This document shows, piece by piece, positions 36,088 to 44,650 of a stretch of 64,000 bases of DNA. The translations under genes and the position numbers were made by a program. The stretch's first letter is position 1; every line of letters begins with the position of its first letter. The stretch is from JALYXI01 sp963795835 (GTDB taxonomy: Bacteria > Acidobacteriota > Terriglobia > Bryobacterales > Bryobacteraceae). The notes below the pieces were generated by a model. That model did not search any database and was not told where the DNA came from. It saw only the letters and a program-made list of their open reading frames with translations. The DNA lies in NCBI GenBank assembly GCA_963795835.1, contig CAWCJC010000007.1, forward strand, positions 1 to 64,000. The letters run 5' to 3'.

Positions 36088-36594
36088 TTAGTGAACTTTG
36101 AGAGAAGCGTACGCACCTTCACCGCTGGGCTGAAGGTGAACCACCTGGCCGTAACCGGGCCGGTTCAGCTTCTGCTTTTGTGCAAGCTCATCGAGGCGCG
36201 AAGGACTAATTAAAACAGCTTCTTCCACTTCGAGCGCGCGCTTCTCCTCATGCAGAGTCGCCCGCTCCTGGCGGAGTTGCTGGATTTTGTAGCCGGCGAG
36301 CACGGAACCCAACTTGGGCGCCATGACGCTGCCTGCGAGCAGTGCGAGAACGCAGGTGGCGGCGATGGCGGAAACGCACTGGCCTTTGGCGCGCGGGTCC
36401 GCCTGGCGCACGACGCGCGAATTGTCGATGCGCTTGACGTAAAAGTAGACGTCGTCGTTCGGGAGAGCGCGCAGCTTGTATTGATCGGCGGCGGCCGATG
36501 CCCGCGCCTTTACTTCAGCTTTACGATCCATGGAGAACGCATCCGCCACGGGGAAAAATTCAGGTTTGCGAAAAAATGTTGCCAGTGTGCCCAT
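36088..36594 (-). CDS. ftsL: FtsL-like division protein
   Basis: A 168-residue bitopic protein: a cytoplasmic part of about 75 residues, one membrane helix (VSAIAATCVLALLAGSVMAP), then a coiled coil (GYKIQQLRQERATLHEEKRA and LEVEEAVL) and SPSRLDELAQKQKLNRPG, the recurring FtsL ending. Sequence identity in this family is low; the call rests on shape and on its place between rsmH and ftsI. The cytoplasmic part is longer than in E. coli FtsL. Confidence 0.85.
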   Translation of the reverse strand: MGTLATFFRKPEFFPVADAFSMDRKAEVKARASAAADQYKLRALPNDDVYFYVKRIDNSRVVRQADPRAKGQCVSAIAATCVLALLAGSVMAPKLGSVLAGYKIQQLRQERATLHEEKRALEVEEAVLISPSRLDELAQKQKLNRPGYGQVVHLQPSGEGAYASLKVH

Positions 36595-36607
36595 CTCGAT
36601 TCACCCT

Positions 36608-37495
36608 CTATAAACTTGCTTCCACTATTTCCACCGCTCGAAGCTTCGCACTTCGGGACGGCGGATTCCGCCGGACTTCTTCCTCAGTTGGCTCAAGCGG
36701 CTTCTTGGTAAGAATGCGCCCGCGCCCCACTTGCTGCAATGTTCGAAATTGTTCCTTGACCTTGCGATCCTCCGACGACATGAAGGAGATGATCACGATC
36801 CTTCCGCCAGGTTTCACCACGGCGGGCGCGGCATCGAGGAGAGCATCCAGCTCTTCCGGCTCGCGGTTGACTACGATCCGAAGTGCCATAAAAGTACGGG
36901 TTGCGGGATGCGTTGGTCCCGTCCGATGCACGGCCCGCTCCACCACACCAGCCAGGTGTGATGTGCTCCGAATGGGCCGTGATCGTACGAGTGCTCTGGC
37001 TATTCTCCGCGCCCTCCTTTCTTCGCCGAACTGGTGGATCCAGTCGGCGAGCACCTGTTCGGTACTCTCGTTTACCAATGTGTCCGCCGTCAGTTCCGCG
37101 CTCTGATCCATGCGCATGTCGAGCGGCCCATCGGCCATAAATGAAAAACCCCGTTCCGCCGTCGTGAGCTGATAACGGCTCACACCCAGGTCGGCCAACA
37201 ACCCGTCCAGCGGCCCCAGCCCCGCCTGCTCCACCGTCTGCGGGAGCCGCGAAAAGCTGGAATGGAAGAACTGAATCCGGTCCCTGACTTCCAATGTGTT
37301 GGCGCGGGCTAGCGCCAACGAAACTGCATCCCGATCGCAGGAGATCACTTTGCCCGTGGTGAGCCGCCGCGCAATGGCTGCTGTATGCCCACCCAACCCG
37401 GCTGTGCAATCGAGGTAAATCCCGTCCGGCTTGAGGTTGAGATACTCCAGCGTTTCCGCTAACAGAACCGGGAAGTGCGTGGGAGTTTCGGACAT
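36608..37495 (-). CDS. rsmH: 16S rRNA (cytosine-1402-N4)-methyltransferase RsmH
   Basis: RsmH (MraW) methylates N4 of C1402 in the ribosomal P site. The blocks are HFPVLLAETLEYLNLKPDGI, DCTAGLGGHTAAIARRL, LADLGVSRYQLTTAERGFSF, LRIVVNREPEELDALL and GGRIVIISFMSSEDRKVKEQ. At 295 residues it is complete. It starts three bases after mraZ, the standard order for this cluster. Confidence 0.95.
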   Translation of the reverse strand: MSETPTHFPVLLAETLEYLNLKPDGIYLDCTAGLGGHTAAIARRLTTGKVISCDRDAVSLALARANTLEVRDRIQFFHSSFSRLPQTVEQAGLGPLDGLLADLGVSRYQLTTAERGFSFMADGPLDMRMDQSAELTADTLVNESTEQVLADWIHQFGEERRARRIARALVRSRPIRSTSHLAGVVERAVHRTGPTHPATRTFMALRIVVNREPEELDALLDAAPAVVKPGGRIVIISFMSSEDRKVKEQFRTLQQVGRGRILTKKPLEPTEEEVRRNPPSRSAKLRAVEIVEASL

Positions 37496-37498
37496 GCA

Positions 37499-37988
37499 TT
37501 ACTTGAGCCCGTACCCTTCCGCCGCCTCGCGTTTTGCAACCGCGGTGGCGAGCGCTTCCTTCCGGCGCTTCTGGTAAACGCTGTCGGTAAGAATTTCGAT
37601 GTGGTTCAGTTCGCTGAAGAGGCGCAGGGGCGAGCCGTTCATCCCGAGTTCTTCCCGCAACTCGGAGTTGAAGGTAATCCGGCCCTGGACATCCATGGTG
37701 GTGTCCTGGCCCAGGTCGTTGGCCGTAAACAGGACGTCTCGAGCAATGGCGGGAGGAATTTCGCCCAGACGTCAGCTTCCGTTCGTTTTCGCGCCAAGCC
37801 GCAATCGGGTATATTTGAGCGGTTATGCCGTTAGTGCTGGTCACGAAATATCTCTTGTCCGGGAACTCTTCCAGGAATGCCTGGATTTGGGAAGGAAGTT
37901 TAAGGCGGCCCTTATCATCGAGCTTCCCGTTGTGCATGCCACGGGGCGGATCGAACTTTGGAGCCGTAATTTGGGGGAGTTCGTCCAC
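37499..37988 (-). CDS. mraZ: Transcriptional regulator MraZ, one frame break
   Basis: MraZ is an AbrB-fold regulator that binds its own promoter and tunes the division cluster. The first AbrB unit reads GKLDDKGRLKLPSQIQAFL, the second TTMDVQGRITFNSELREELG. They are in different frames: after KLTSG near 37764 one base must be skipped (GGG-C-GAA), giving EIPPAIARDVLFTANDLG. The span is 163 codons plus one base. The start is GTG at 37988 with GAGG eight bases upstream; an ATG 17 codons later is an alternative. It is the first gene of a 14-gene run. Confidence 0.92.
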
Positions 37989-38029
37989 AAATTAGCCTCG
38001 ATTTATCCTCAACGGTCCACCCACAACAG

Positions 38030-38059
38030 ATAGTAGTCACGAGTCCAGGTTTGTTGCAA
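38030..38059 (-). promoter_or_regulatory. Candidate sigma-70 promoter of the mraZ cluster
   Basis: On the minus strand TTGCAA (38059-38054) and TACTAT (38035-38030) are 18 bases apart, about 40 bases before the mraZ GTG. Each hexamer matches four of six consensus bases. GTGGGTGGA lies just downstream, faintly like the G-rich repeats bound by MraZ elsewhere, but no regular set of repeats is seen. The spacer between this site and the upstream peptidyl-prolyl isomerase gene shows nothing else. Confidence 0.35.
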
Positions 38060-38175
38060 CTATTTTTTTGGGGAACTTTACTGTTTCTAGAGAGTTAGAG
38101 GGATACAGCCAAGGCTAGCGGTCCAGGCCGAGGACGCTATAAGTTGTGATTGGAGGAGAATAAAAAGCGAAGACC

Positions 38176-39063
38176 CTACTTGGGGACGTCAGCCGGGGCG
38201 AAAAAAAGCTGGTTTTCGAGTTTGATGTTGATACTCTTCTGGAGAGTTTCGAACCACTTTTGAACTGCCAGGGTTTTCAGCTCGCCATAGATTTCGTCTT
38301 TCACCTCAAGATAGGGCCGGAGCCCCACCTTTTGAGCGCGGAACAGATAGTACCCGTTCTGCTGCTGAATGGGGTGGCTCACCTCGCCCTCTTTGAGCGC
38401 AAAGACTACTTCTTTGATGGAAGGCGGGACGTTGTCGGCCATTTTCATGGTGCCAAATTCCCCATTTTTGGCCTTTGAGGCTTCGTCTTCGGAGTACTGC
38501 TTTACCAAACGAACGAAATCCTCGCTGGTTTTCGCTTCGGTCCGAAGTTTGGCAGCAAGAGCTTTCGTCTGGTCTTCGTTGCGATACTTCTTCGGGTTTT
38601 CTTTCGCTACTTCATCGCTGGTAAACGGCAGGTAGATCTCCTGCAGTTTTACCTCGGTGTACTTGTCCTTGTGATCGTCGTAGTATTTTTTTTGTTCTTC
38701 GGCGGAGACGGGCAGATGCAGCGACTGGTAGTTGAATTCCGCCTGGCTCAAGATGTCGCGGCGGCTGATTTCGATTGCCTCTTTATAGGGGCTGGTCTGA
38801 TCCAGCTTCTCCTTTTCGGCAAGCTCCACCAATTTCAGAGAACTGGCGTACTGTTGGATCAGTTGCTGCGGCTGAGCGAGGGCGGCGGCCTTCTTTTGAG
38901 GACCCAGGGCATCCAGGTAGCTCTCTAGCTCGCCATAGGTAACCTTGCGGTTGCCGTCAATTGTGGCAATCAAGGTATCGGGTTTGAACGATGGAGCGGG
39001 TGGGGCCTGCTGGGCACTGAGGGAACCGCAAAAAAGGGCTGGAAGAAGAATTCTACGCTTCAA
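38176..39063 (-). CDS. Periplasmic parvulin-type peptidyl-prolyl isomerase
   Basis: A signal peptide (MKRRILLPALFCGSLSAQQA) is followed by a SurA-like N-terminal helical part (TYGELESYLDALGPQK) and a parvulin core with YTEVKLQEIYLPF, DFVRLVKQYSEDEASKAKNG and VVFALKEGEVSHPIQQQNGY. It should help fold outer-membrane or secreted proteins. The start is TTG at 39063; an in-frame stop lies just upstream, so no longer form is possible. The gene ends 187 bases ahead of mraZ. Confidence 0.87.
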   Translation of the reverse strand: MKRRILLPALFCGSLSAQQAPPAPSFKPDTLIATIDGNRKVTYGELESYLDALGPQKKAAALAQPQQLIQQYASSLKLVELAEKEKLDQTSPYKEAIEISRRDILSQAEFNYQSLHLPVSAEEQKKYYDDHKDKYTEVKLQEIYLPFTSDEVAKENPKKYRNEDQTKALAAKLRTEAKTSEDFVRLVKQYSEDEASKAKNGEFGTMKMADNVPPSIKEVVFALKEGEVSHPIQQQNGYYLFRAQKVGLRPYLEVKDEIYGELKTLAVQKWFETLQKSINIKLENQLFFAPADVPK

Positions 39064-39097
39064 GCCCTTAATTTATCATGTAGAAACTCGCCTGGGA

Positions 39098-39499
39098 TTA
39101 CCTTGCTTCGGAACGAGCCACCGTGTCAGTTCGTTTAATCTGGGCGCGGCGGCGGCCGGAGGCGAGGTTCTTTGCAGCCTTGTCCTTAGCGGCCTGGCTG
39201 ATCTGGATATTGTTGACAACTGCCAGCGCGCCACAGCTTTTCGCCAGACGGGTGGCTACACCCTTGTGCTGAATTACATCGGTATGTCCGGTGATGGTGG
39301 CTATGCTGCTCTGGACATGAACAGTGAACTTGTCCTCCGAAATTTTCGATTCGGCAAAGCGGCCGCGAATGGCACGTTCAATTTCGGCATCGCTGATTCT
39401 GGGGGCGGCAGCGGCGGCTTTGGGTTTCGGCGCGGCTGTTTTGGTCGGAGTCGCGGCGATGAGAGAAAGGGCGGCGAAAAGGAGTGTGGCGAATTTCAT
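39098..39499 (-). CDS. Secreted BON-domain protein
   Basis: A 133-residue protein with an Ala-rich signal peptide (MKFATLLFAALSLIAATPTK) and one BON domain: ISDAEIERAIRGRFAES, FTVHVQSSIATITGHTDVI and ATRLAKSCGALAVVNNIQIS. BON domains bind phospholipid or stabilise envelopes in OsmY-type proteins. The basic tail (GRRRAQIKRTD) is not part of the domain. Its place after the metX-metW-VOC run may be chance. Confidence 0.87.
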   Translation of the reverse strand: MKFATLLFAALSLIAATPTKTAAPKPKAAAAAPRISDAEIERAIRGRFAESKISEDKFTVHVQSSIATITGHTDVIQHKGVATRLAKSCGALAVVNNIQISQAAKDKAAKNLASGRRRAQIKRTDTVARSEAR

Positions 39500-39524
39500 C
39501 GCCCTGGTAGTGGCGGGTGGTCGG

Positions 39525-40109
39525 CTAAGTTCTCAATAGAATTGCAGTTCCGGCGGGATCGGTCAGGGTCGCCGCATCGTCTGAGTAAAAGCCAATGTGG
39601 TCCAGGGCGCGGCCTTTTGTGGGTTCACGATCCACGTCGGAGGGGGAGAAGGTAAAGTTGACGCCGGGAAGATCCGCCGCGTCGAAGTGCGCGCGTTTAC
39701 CGGGAACGGCGCCCAACGTTTCGGCGTACCACCGCTGCATGGCGGGGATGTCCTTCACATAGTAGTGATAGTGATGGAAAGCGGCTGGGGTGGCGAGGGC
39801 AGGATTGCCGGTAAGCTCCACGCGCACGCCATCGGGAGCTGTAGCCATAACCTGCATGCCGTTTGGATTGACGTCGAACGGCAGCCCCGCTTCGGCCAGA
39901 CGTTGTTTCATAACGGCCAGATCTCTCACTTGAAGACCGAGATGATCGAGTGAACAACCGGCTGTTCCGCCTGAAGGGGCTTGCGCAACGATAACCAAGG
40001 CAGCACCCGGAATTTGGGCGCCTTCGGCCGTTTGTGTTCCCTCCAGAATGTTGCACCAGAAATGCACCTGGGCAGCTGGGTTTGCGGAATTGAGATGAAT
40101 GAATGTCAT
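39525..40109 (-). CDS. VOC (glyoxalase-like) family protein
   Basis: Two vicinal-oxygen-chelate modules can be traced in 194 residues: MTFIHLNSANPAAQVHFW to VRVELTGNPA, and FHHYHYYVKDIPAMQRWYAE to the C-terminus DPAGTAILLRT. Metal-ligand positions (HFW, DHLGLQV, HYHYYV) are partly kept. The second module lacks the usual segment between DHIGF and TDPAGT, so it is shortened. The start overlaps the metW stop by ATGA. Substrate unknown. Confidence 0.82.
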   Translation of the reverse strand: MTFIHLNSANPAAQVHFWCNILEGTQTAEGAQIPGAALVIVAQAPSGGTAGCSLDHLGLQVRDLAVMKQRLAEAGLPFDVNPNGMQVMATAPDGVRVELTGNPALATPAAFHHYHYYVKDIPAMQRWYAETLGAVPGKRAHFDAADLPGVNFTFSPSDVDREPTKGRALDHIGFYSDDAATLTDPAGTAILLRT

Positions 40110-40708
40110 TTGCCTACCAGAAAGACTGCGACTTCGGCCATAAGATTCGGGACTTTCGTGATGCGCCGCGAGCCGGCCAGAAAATAGCGGCGTTCGATCG
40201 AAAAGCCTTGGCGTTCCACCAGGCGTTCGAAGTCATGGACCGTCAGGAAGTGGATGTTGGGCGATTCGTACCACTCATAAGGAAACAGTTTTGTGCGGGG
40301 CGCCTGGCCTGAAAACAACATGGAGAACCGTACGCTCCAATGTCCAAAATTCGGGAACGCAATCACGGCTTTCCGGCCGACTCGCAGCATTTCCCGTAAG
40401 ACTTTCAACGGCGCGCGCGTTTCCTGCAAGGTCTGGCTCAGAATGACGTAGTCAAAGGCATGATCCGGATAGTCCGCAAGGCCTTCATCGATATCCCCTT
40501 GGTATGCGGACACGCCCCGCGCGATCGCTCTGCGCAGTTTCGCGGGCTCGATTTCAACGCCCCGGGCCTGCACGTTCTTGTTTTCGACCAACCACGCCAG
40601 AAGTTCGGCTTCGCCACAACCGAGGTCGAGGACTCGGGAGCCGGGTTCGATGATTTCGCTAATGATGGCGAAGTCGCTGCGGCCCTTCAGTTCAGACTCC
40701 GGCGGCAA
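40106..40708 (-). CDS. metW: MetW-family methyltransferase-like protein
   Basis: MetW proteins accompany MetX and are needed for full methionine synthesis in some bacteria; in Pseudomonas-type systems the pair acts together. The 200 residues hold the SAM-like motif RVLDLGCGEAELLAWLVENK, FDYVILSQTLQETRAPLKVL, VIAFPNFGHWSVRFSMLFSG and PYEWYESPNIHFLTVHDFE, all MetW hallmarks. The TTG at 40708 overlaps the metX end by 17 bases. Confidence 0.93.
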   Translation of the reverse strand: MPPESELKGRSDFAIISEIIEPGSRVLDLGCGEAELLAWLVENKNVQARGVEIEPAKLRRAIARGVSAYQGDIDEGLADYPDHAFDYVILSQTLQETRAPLKVLREMLRVGRKAVIAFPNFGHWSVRFSMLFSGQAPRTKLFPYEWYESPNIHFLTVHDFERLVERQGFSIERRYFLAGSRRITKVPNLMAEVAVFLVGK

Positions 40709-41813
40709 CCGCGGGCTTCTCCTTCGCTGCGCTGGCGAGAAAGCCGCGGATCACGTCCGTCTGTTCGGCGACATCCACCAGGAAGGCATCGTGCCCGTAA
40801 GTGGAAGGCAGATCGCAATAAGCGACATCCAGATTGCGGCGGCGCAGGACACGGACAATTTCCTGAGATTGGTAGCTGGGGTAAAGCCAGTCCGAGGTAA
40901 AGCTGATCACCAGGAAGCGAACATCTTCGGTTTCGGGCGCGAAGCGGGGAGTACTGAGGAGGTCGAAGTAATCCTCGGCCTTGGTGATGTAAAGGTACGA
41001 GTTCGCGTCAAACCGGCCGACAAACTGAGAACCGCGATAGCGAAGATAACTTTCCACTTCGAAATCGACTGAAAAATCGAAGCCAAATTTTTCCTTCTCG
41101 CGAAGGCGGCGGCCGAACTTCTCGCGCATGGATTCATCACTCATATAGGTGATGTGCCCCACCATGCGGGCAATGGCGAGACCGCGGGCCGGTGGCTTGC
41201 CGGAATAGTAATCGCCGCCGTTCCAATCGGGGTCGGCCATGATGGATTGGCGCGCCACTTCATTGAATGCAATTTGCTGCGCACTGTGCCGGGCGGTGGT
41301 CGCGATCGGGATGACGGCGCGCGTCATTTCCGGATAGGAAGCAGCCCACTGCAAAGCCTGCATCCCCCCCATGGAACCGCCGGCGACTGCGAGCAACTTC
41401 GGAATCCCGAGGAAATCGATCAGCATTTTTTGCAGCCGGACCATATCCGCGATGGTGATGACGGGGAACGTCATGGCGTAAGGCGCTCCGGTTTGCGGGT
41501 TGATGGACTGCGGCCCCGTAGTGCCCCGGCAGCCGCCCAGGACGTTGGAGCAAATGACGAAATAGGTGTTGGTGTCGAAGGCCTTGCCGGGCCCGATTGT
41601 TCCATCCCACCAGCCTGGCTTTTCGCCTTCCGCGCTCAGTCCCGCGGCGTGGGCGTCACCCGAAAAGGCGTGCAGAATCAGGATGGCGTTTGAGCGCGCG
41701 TCATTCAAGGTTCCGTAAGTTTCGTAGGCTATCTCAACTGGGGATAGCACCGCGCCGCTCTCGAGCGAAATTGTCGCGAAGCGGGCGGATTGCGTCTGGA
41801 CAATCATCGCCAC
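40692..41813 (-). CDS. metX: Homoserine O-acetyltransferase MetX
   Basis: MetX acylates homoserine for direct-sulfhydrylation methionine synthesis. The alpha/beta-hydrolase nucleophile elbow is VAGGSMGGMQALQWAASYPE; ILHAFSGDAHAAG and TYGHDAFLVD supply other active-site parts. Length (373) is usual. The frame begins with GTG at 41813; the ATG two codons later at 41807 is an equal candidate. Only 21 bases separate it from the divergent lipocalin-like gene. No SAM riboswitch fits in that space. Confidence 0.94.
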   Translation of the reverse strand: MAMIVQTQSARFATISLESGAVLSPVEIAYETYGTLNDARSNAILILHAFSGDAHAAGLSAEGEKPGWWDGTIGPGKAFDTNTYFVICSNVLGGCRGTTGPQSINPQTGAPYAMTFPVITIADMVRLQKMLIDFLGIPKLLAVAGGSMGGMQALQWAASYPEMTRAVIPIATTARHSAQQIAFNEVARQSIMADPDWNGGDYYSGKPPARGLAIARMVGHITYMSDESMREKFGRRLREKEKFGFDFSVDFEVESYLRYRGSQFVGRFDANSYLYITKAEDYFDLLSTPRFAPETEDVRFLVISFTSDWLYPSYQSQEIVRVLRRRNLDVAYCDLPSTYGHDAFLVDVAEQTDVIRGFLASAAKEKPAVAAGV

Positions 41814-41834
41814 TCACATGGTAACTTACGGGCA

Positions 41835-42875
41835 TTGCTGAAGATTCTTTTCGCCTTGGTGCTCGCCGGAAGCTTTCCTTATAAAGAAGTGCTGCCCGGA
41901 GGGCGTTACGATTTTCCGCGCGATCACTTCGAACATGAAGATTACCGTACGGAGTGGTGGTATTACACGGGCAATTTGCAGGATACGCAGGGCAAGCACT
42001 ACGGTTTTGAGTTAGTGTTCTTTCGGCAGGGCGTGCGCGGAGAGCGGGCCAAGAAGCGAATCGGCTTGGCAAATCGACGACCTGTACCTGGCGCATGCGG
42101 CCGTAACGCGGATCGACAAGGGTGAGTTCCGGTATGAGGAGCGTTTGAATCGCGCGGGTCCGGGGATTGCGGGCGCGAGTTTTGAGAAACAACGGATTTG
42201 GAACGGAAATTGGCAGACGCAGTGGAAGGGAGAACGGCAGACGCTTAGAGTAATCGCCGACGAATTCCGATTCGACCTGGACCTTGTGCCTGAGAAGCCA
42301 TTCGTCATTCATGGGTTGAACGGCGTGAGCCAGAAAGCCGCAGGGGTGGGAAGGGCTTCGCATTACGTGAGCTTTCCGAGGCTGGCGGTGACGGGGACGC
42401 TGGATGGCGGGCAAGTAAAGGGCGTGGCGTGGATGGACCATGAGTGGTTCACACAGCAACTGGACCCGGGTCAGCGGGGCTGGGACTGGTTCAGCGCTCA
42501 GTTTGATGATGGGACGGAGTTAATGCTTTTCGATCTCAGGCGTACGGATGGAACCAAGGACCTGTACTCAGCCGGGACGTTTGTAGATCGCGCGGGAAAA
42601 TCGCATCACTTGACCGTACGGGATTTTGAACTTGAAACCGCTGGCCACTTGGAAAAGTGACAAGAGCGGAGGCGTTTATCCAGTGGAGTGGCGGGTGCGG
42701 GTGCCGCAGTTTGGAATCGACGTGACTTGCCGCGCGGCGTTTTCGAACCAGGAACTGGCGTCCGCGAAGGGCGGCAATAACTATTGGGAAGGCGCTGTGG
42801 TGTATAGCGGCTAACCAGCAGGGCCGTGGGTACCTGGAGATGACTGGTTATGATAAGCCGATCGCGTTCAGGTAA
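41835..42875 (+). CDS. Lipocalin-like/AttH (CrtC-type) hydrolase, three frame breaks
   Basis: The protein begins with a signal peptide (LKILFALVLAGSFPYK) and has the AttH/CrtC lipocalin hallmarks: DYRTEWWYYTGNLQDTQGKH, then YLAHAAVTRIDKG, WMDHEWFTQQLDPGQRGWDW and, at the very end, GRGYLEMTGY. These lie in four successive frame segments. Single extra bases are inferred near 42056, 42632 (CTT-G-AAA) and 42809; the last one rescues a C-terminus that would otherwise stop at 42814. The reconstructed span is 346 codons plus three bases, ending IAFR and TAA at 42873. Family members are secreted hydrolases or hydratases; substrate unknown. Confidence 0.8.
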
Positions 42876-42970
42876 CTAAGGGCATTCGCGAGTTTGTCTC
42901 TCCTTTCCACTTATCAATAAATATTCAATGAACTTACGAACCTTTTTAATTTACTTTCGTCTTAGTGGGC

Positions 42971-43318
42971 ATGAACCACACACTCAAAATCGCAGTCCTC
43001 TCCGTTGCGGCAAGTGCGATTGCCGCGGCAGCCACTTATAAAGTCACCATCCCTGTCGCGGTTGTACTCGACGGGCATGAGCTGCAGCCGGGCGATTACC
43101 GCGTTGAAGTTGACAACGATACTGCTGTCCTGCAGAAAGGAAAGCAGAAGGTTTCAACGAAAGTGCATACGGAAACTGCGGACCAGAAGTTCGCCTCAAC
43201 CAGCGTCCGTTATGTAAAAACGGACGGAGAACATTACAACATGTCGCAAGTTAGCATCGGAGGCACTCGAACGAAGCTGATTTTCGATTCCGTTAAGCCT
43301 CCCAGCTCCGGCTTGTAA
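42971..43318 (+). CDS. Small secreted protein of unknown function
   Basis: A 115-residue protein with a signal peptide (MNHTLKIAVLSVAASAIAAA) and one compact beta domain: KVTIPVAVVLDGHELQPGDY, then VLQKGKQKVSTKVH and SQVSIGGTRTKLIFDS. I recall similar short secreted proteins as common in acidobacteria, without assigned function. GTG at 42965 is an alternative start. A decayed partial copy of its 3' end follows 60 bases downstream. Confidence 0.7.
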   Translation: MNHTLKIAVLSVAASAIAAAATYKVTIPVAVVLDGHELQPGDYRVEVDNDTAVLQKGKQKVSTKVHTETADQKFASTSVRYVKTDGEHYNMSQVSIGGTRTKLIFDSVKPPSSGL

Positions 43319-43377
43319 GTACTTCTGGCGTGATTCCCTAGCTTGGATCGAGTAAGTCGATTTAGAAGCTAAAAGAA

Positions 43378-43470
43378 ACCGCTTACAATATGGGCGAAAT
43401 CCGGCTGGGTGGCACAAGGACGAAATTGGTTTTCGATCCGGCTGGAAAGGCAACAAACAGCGCCCTAAAC
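43378..43470 (+). pseudogene. Remnant of a second copy of the small secreted protein
   Basis: In one frame this stretch reads TAYNMGEIRLGGTRTKLVFD followed by PAGKATNSALNS. Compare the C-terminus of the gene just upstream, HYNMSQVSIGGTRTKLIFDS: the same YNM, I-GGTRTKL and FD positions. A stop (TAG at 43363-43365) closes the frame before it and there is no start, so only the tail of a former tandem copy remains. The surrounding bases before carA show nothing else. Confidence 0.72.
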
Positions 43471-43522
43471 AGCGGATTCCGGTACACTGGAGCAAGACCC
43501 TTCTCCAGGAGAAATACCCAAA

Positions 43523-44650
43523 TTGGAATCCGCGATTCTGGCCTTAGAAGACGGAACAGTCTTTGAGGGCAGAAGCTTTGGTGCGTCCGCTGAACGGTCC
43601 GGTGAGGTGGTGTTCAACACCGCTCTCACCGGTTACCAGGAAATCTTTACAGACCCTTCCTATTCCGGCCAGATTGTGGTGCTGACGAATCCGCAAATCG
43701 GCAACTACGGAACCAGTATCGGCGACAACGAATCCGCGAAGCCGTACATTGAGGGGCTTGTGGTGCGCGAGTTCTCTGGCGTGACCAGCAATTGGCGCTC
43801 GGATGAAGGCGCACGGCCGTTCCTTGAGAAGCATCAGATTCCGATTGCTTCTGAACTCGATACCCGGGCACTGGTGCGGCACTTGCGCAGTCGCGGGACC
43901 ATGCGCGCAGTTTTGTCCGCAACGGAATCCTCCGCCGCGGTCCTTGTGGAACGTGCGCGAGCGATCCCTTCCATGTCTGGACTCGATCTGGCCAGCCGTG
44001 TTTCCTGCGCCGCCCCTTATCAATGGAACCAAACAGTTGAGCCCTGTTCGCCCTCTGAAGTGATGGCCGTATCAGGTGAGCCGCTGCATCACGTTGTGGC
44101 TTACGACTATGGCATCAAGCACAATATTCTTCGCCGGCTGGTGTATTCCGGCTGCCGCGTGACCGTGGTGCCCGCGATGACTTCCGCGGAAGATGTCCTG
44201 GCACTTAAGCCCCAAGGCGTGTTTCTCTCGAACGGCCCCGGCGATCCGCAACCGCTCACTTCGCAGATCGAAAACATTCGCAAGCTGATCGGCAAGACGC
44301 CCGTGTTCGGAATCTGCCTGGGGCATCAGTTGCTTGGCCTCGCGCTCGGAGCGAAGACTTACAAGTTGAAGTTCGGCCACCATGGCGCGAACCATCCCGT
44401 CCTCAACCACGCCACGGGCCGCGTAGAGATCACCTCCCAAAATCACGGCTTCACCGTCGATCCCGAGTCGCTCAACGCCAGCGATATCGAGATCACGCAC
44501 ATCAATCTGAACGACCACACCCTCGAAGGTTTTCGCCATAGGCGCGAACCGGCATTTTGCGTCCAGTATCATCCCGAAGCCGCGCCCGGCCCGCACGATT
44601 CGCACTACCTGTTTTCCGAATTTACGAAGATGATGGCGGAGAACCGCTAG
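43523..44650 (+). CDS. carA: Carbamoyl-phosphate synthase small subunit CarA
   Basis: CarA supplies ammonia from glutamine to CarB for arginine and pyrimidine synthesis. The class I amidotransferase triad is visible: Cys in VFGICLGHQLLGLALG and His/Glu in CVQYHPEAAPGPHDS. The N-terminal CarA domain has VVFNTALTGYQEIFTDPSYS and SELDTRALVRHLRSRGTMRA. The start is TTG at 43523 with AGGAGA about ten bases upstream. The stop overlaps the carB GTG by one base. Confidence 0.96.
   Translation: MESAILALEDGTVFEGRSFGASAERSGEVVFNTALTGYQEIFTDPSYSGQIVVLTNPQIGNYGTSIGDNESAKPYIEGLVVREFSGVTSNWRSDEGARPFLEKHQIPIASELDTRALVRHLRSRGTMRAVLSATESSAAVLVERARAIPSMSGLDLASRVSCAAPYQWNQTVEPCSPSEVMAVSGEPLHHVVAYDYGIKHNILRRLVYSGCRVTVVPAMTSAEDVLALKPQGVFLSNGPGDPQPLTSQIENIRKLIGKTPVFGICLGHQLLGLALGAKTYKLKFGHHGANHPVLNHATGRVEITSQNHGFTVDPESLNASDIEITHINLNDHTLEGFRHRREPAFCVQYHPEAAPGPHDSHYLFSEFTKMMAENR

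Noticed and set aside
36693..37760. Long frame continuing from the mraZ N-terminus through rsmH
   Set aside because: After the mraZ frame break it reads His/Arg-rich nonsense antisense in frame to rsmH; the real mraZ C-terminus is in the next frame at 37499-37763.
41808..41834. SAM riboswitch ahead of metX
   Set aside because: Only about 21 bases separate metX from the divergent gene, far too few for any known SAM aptamer.
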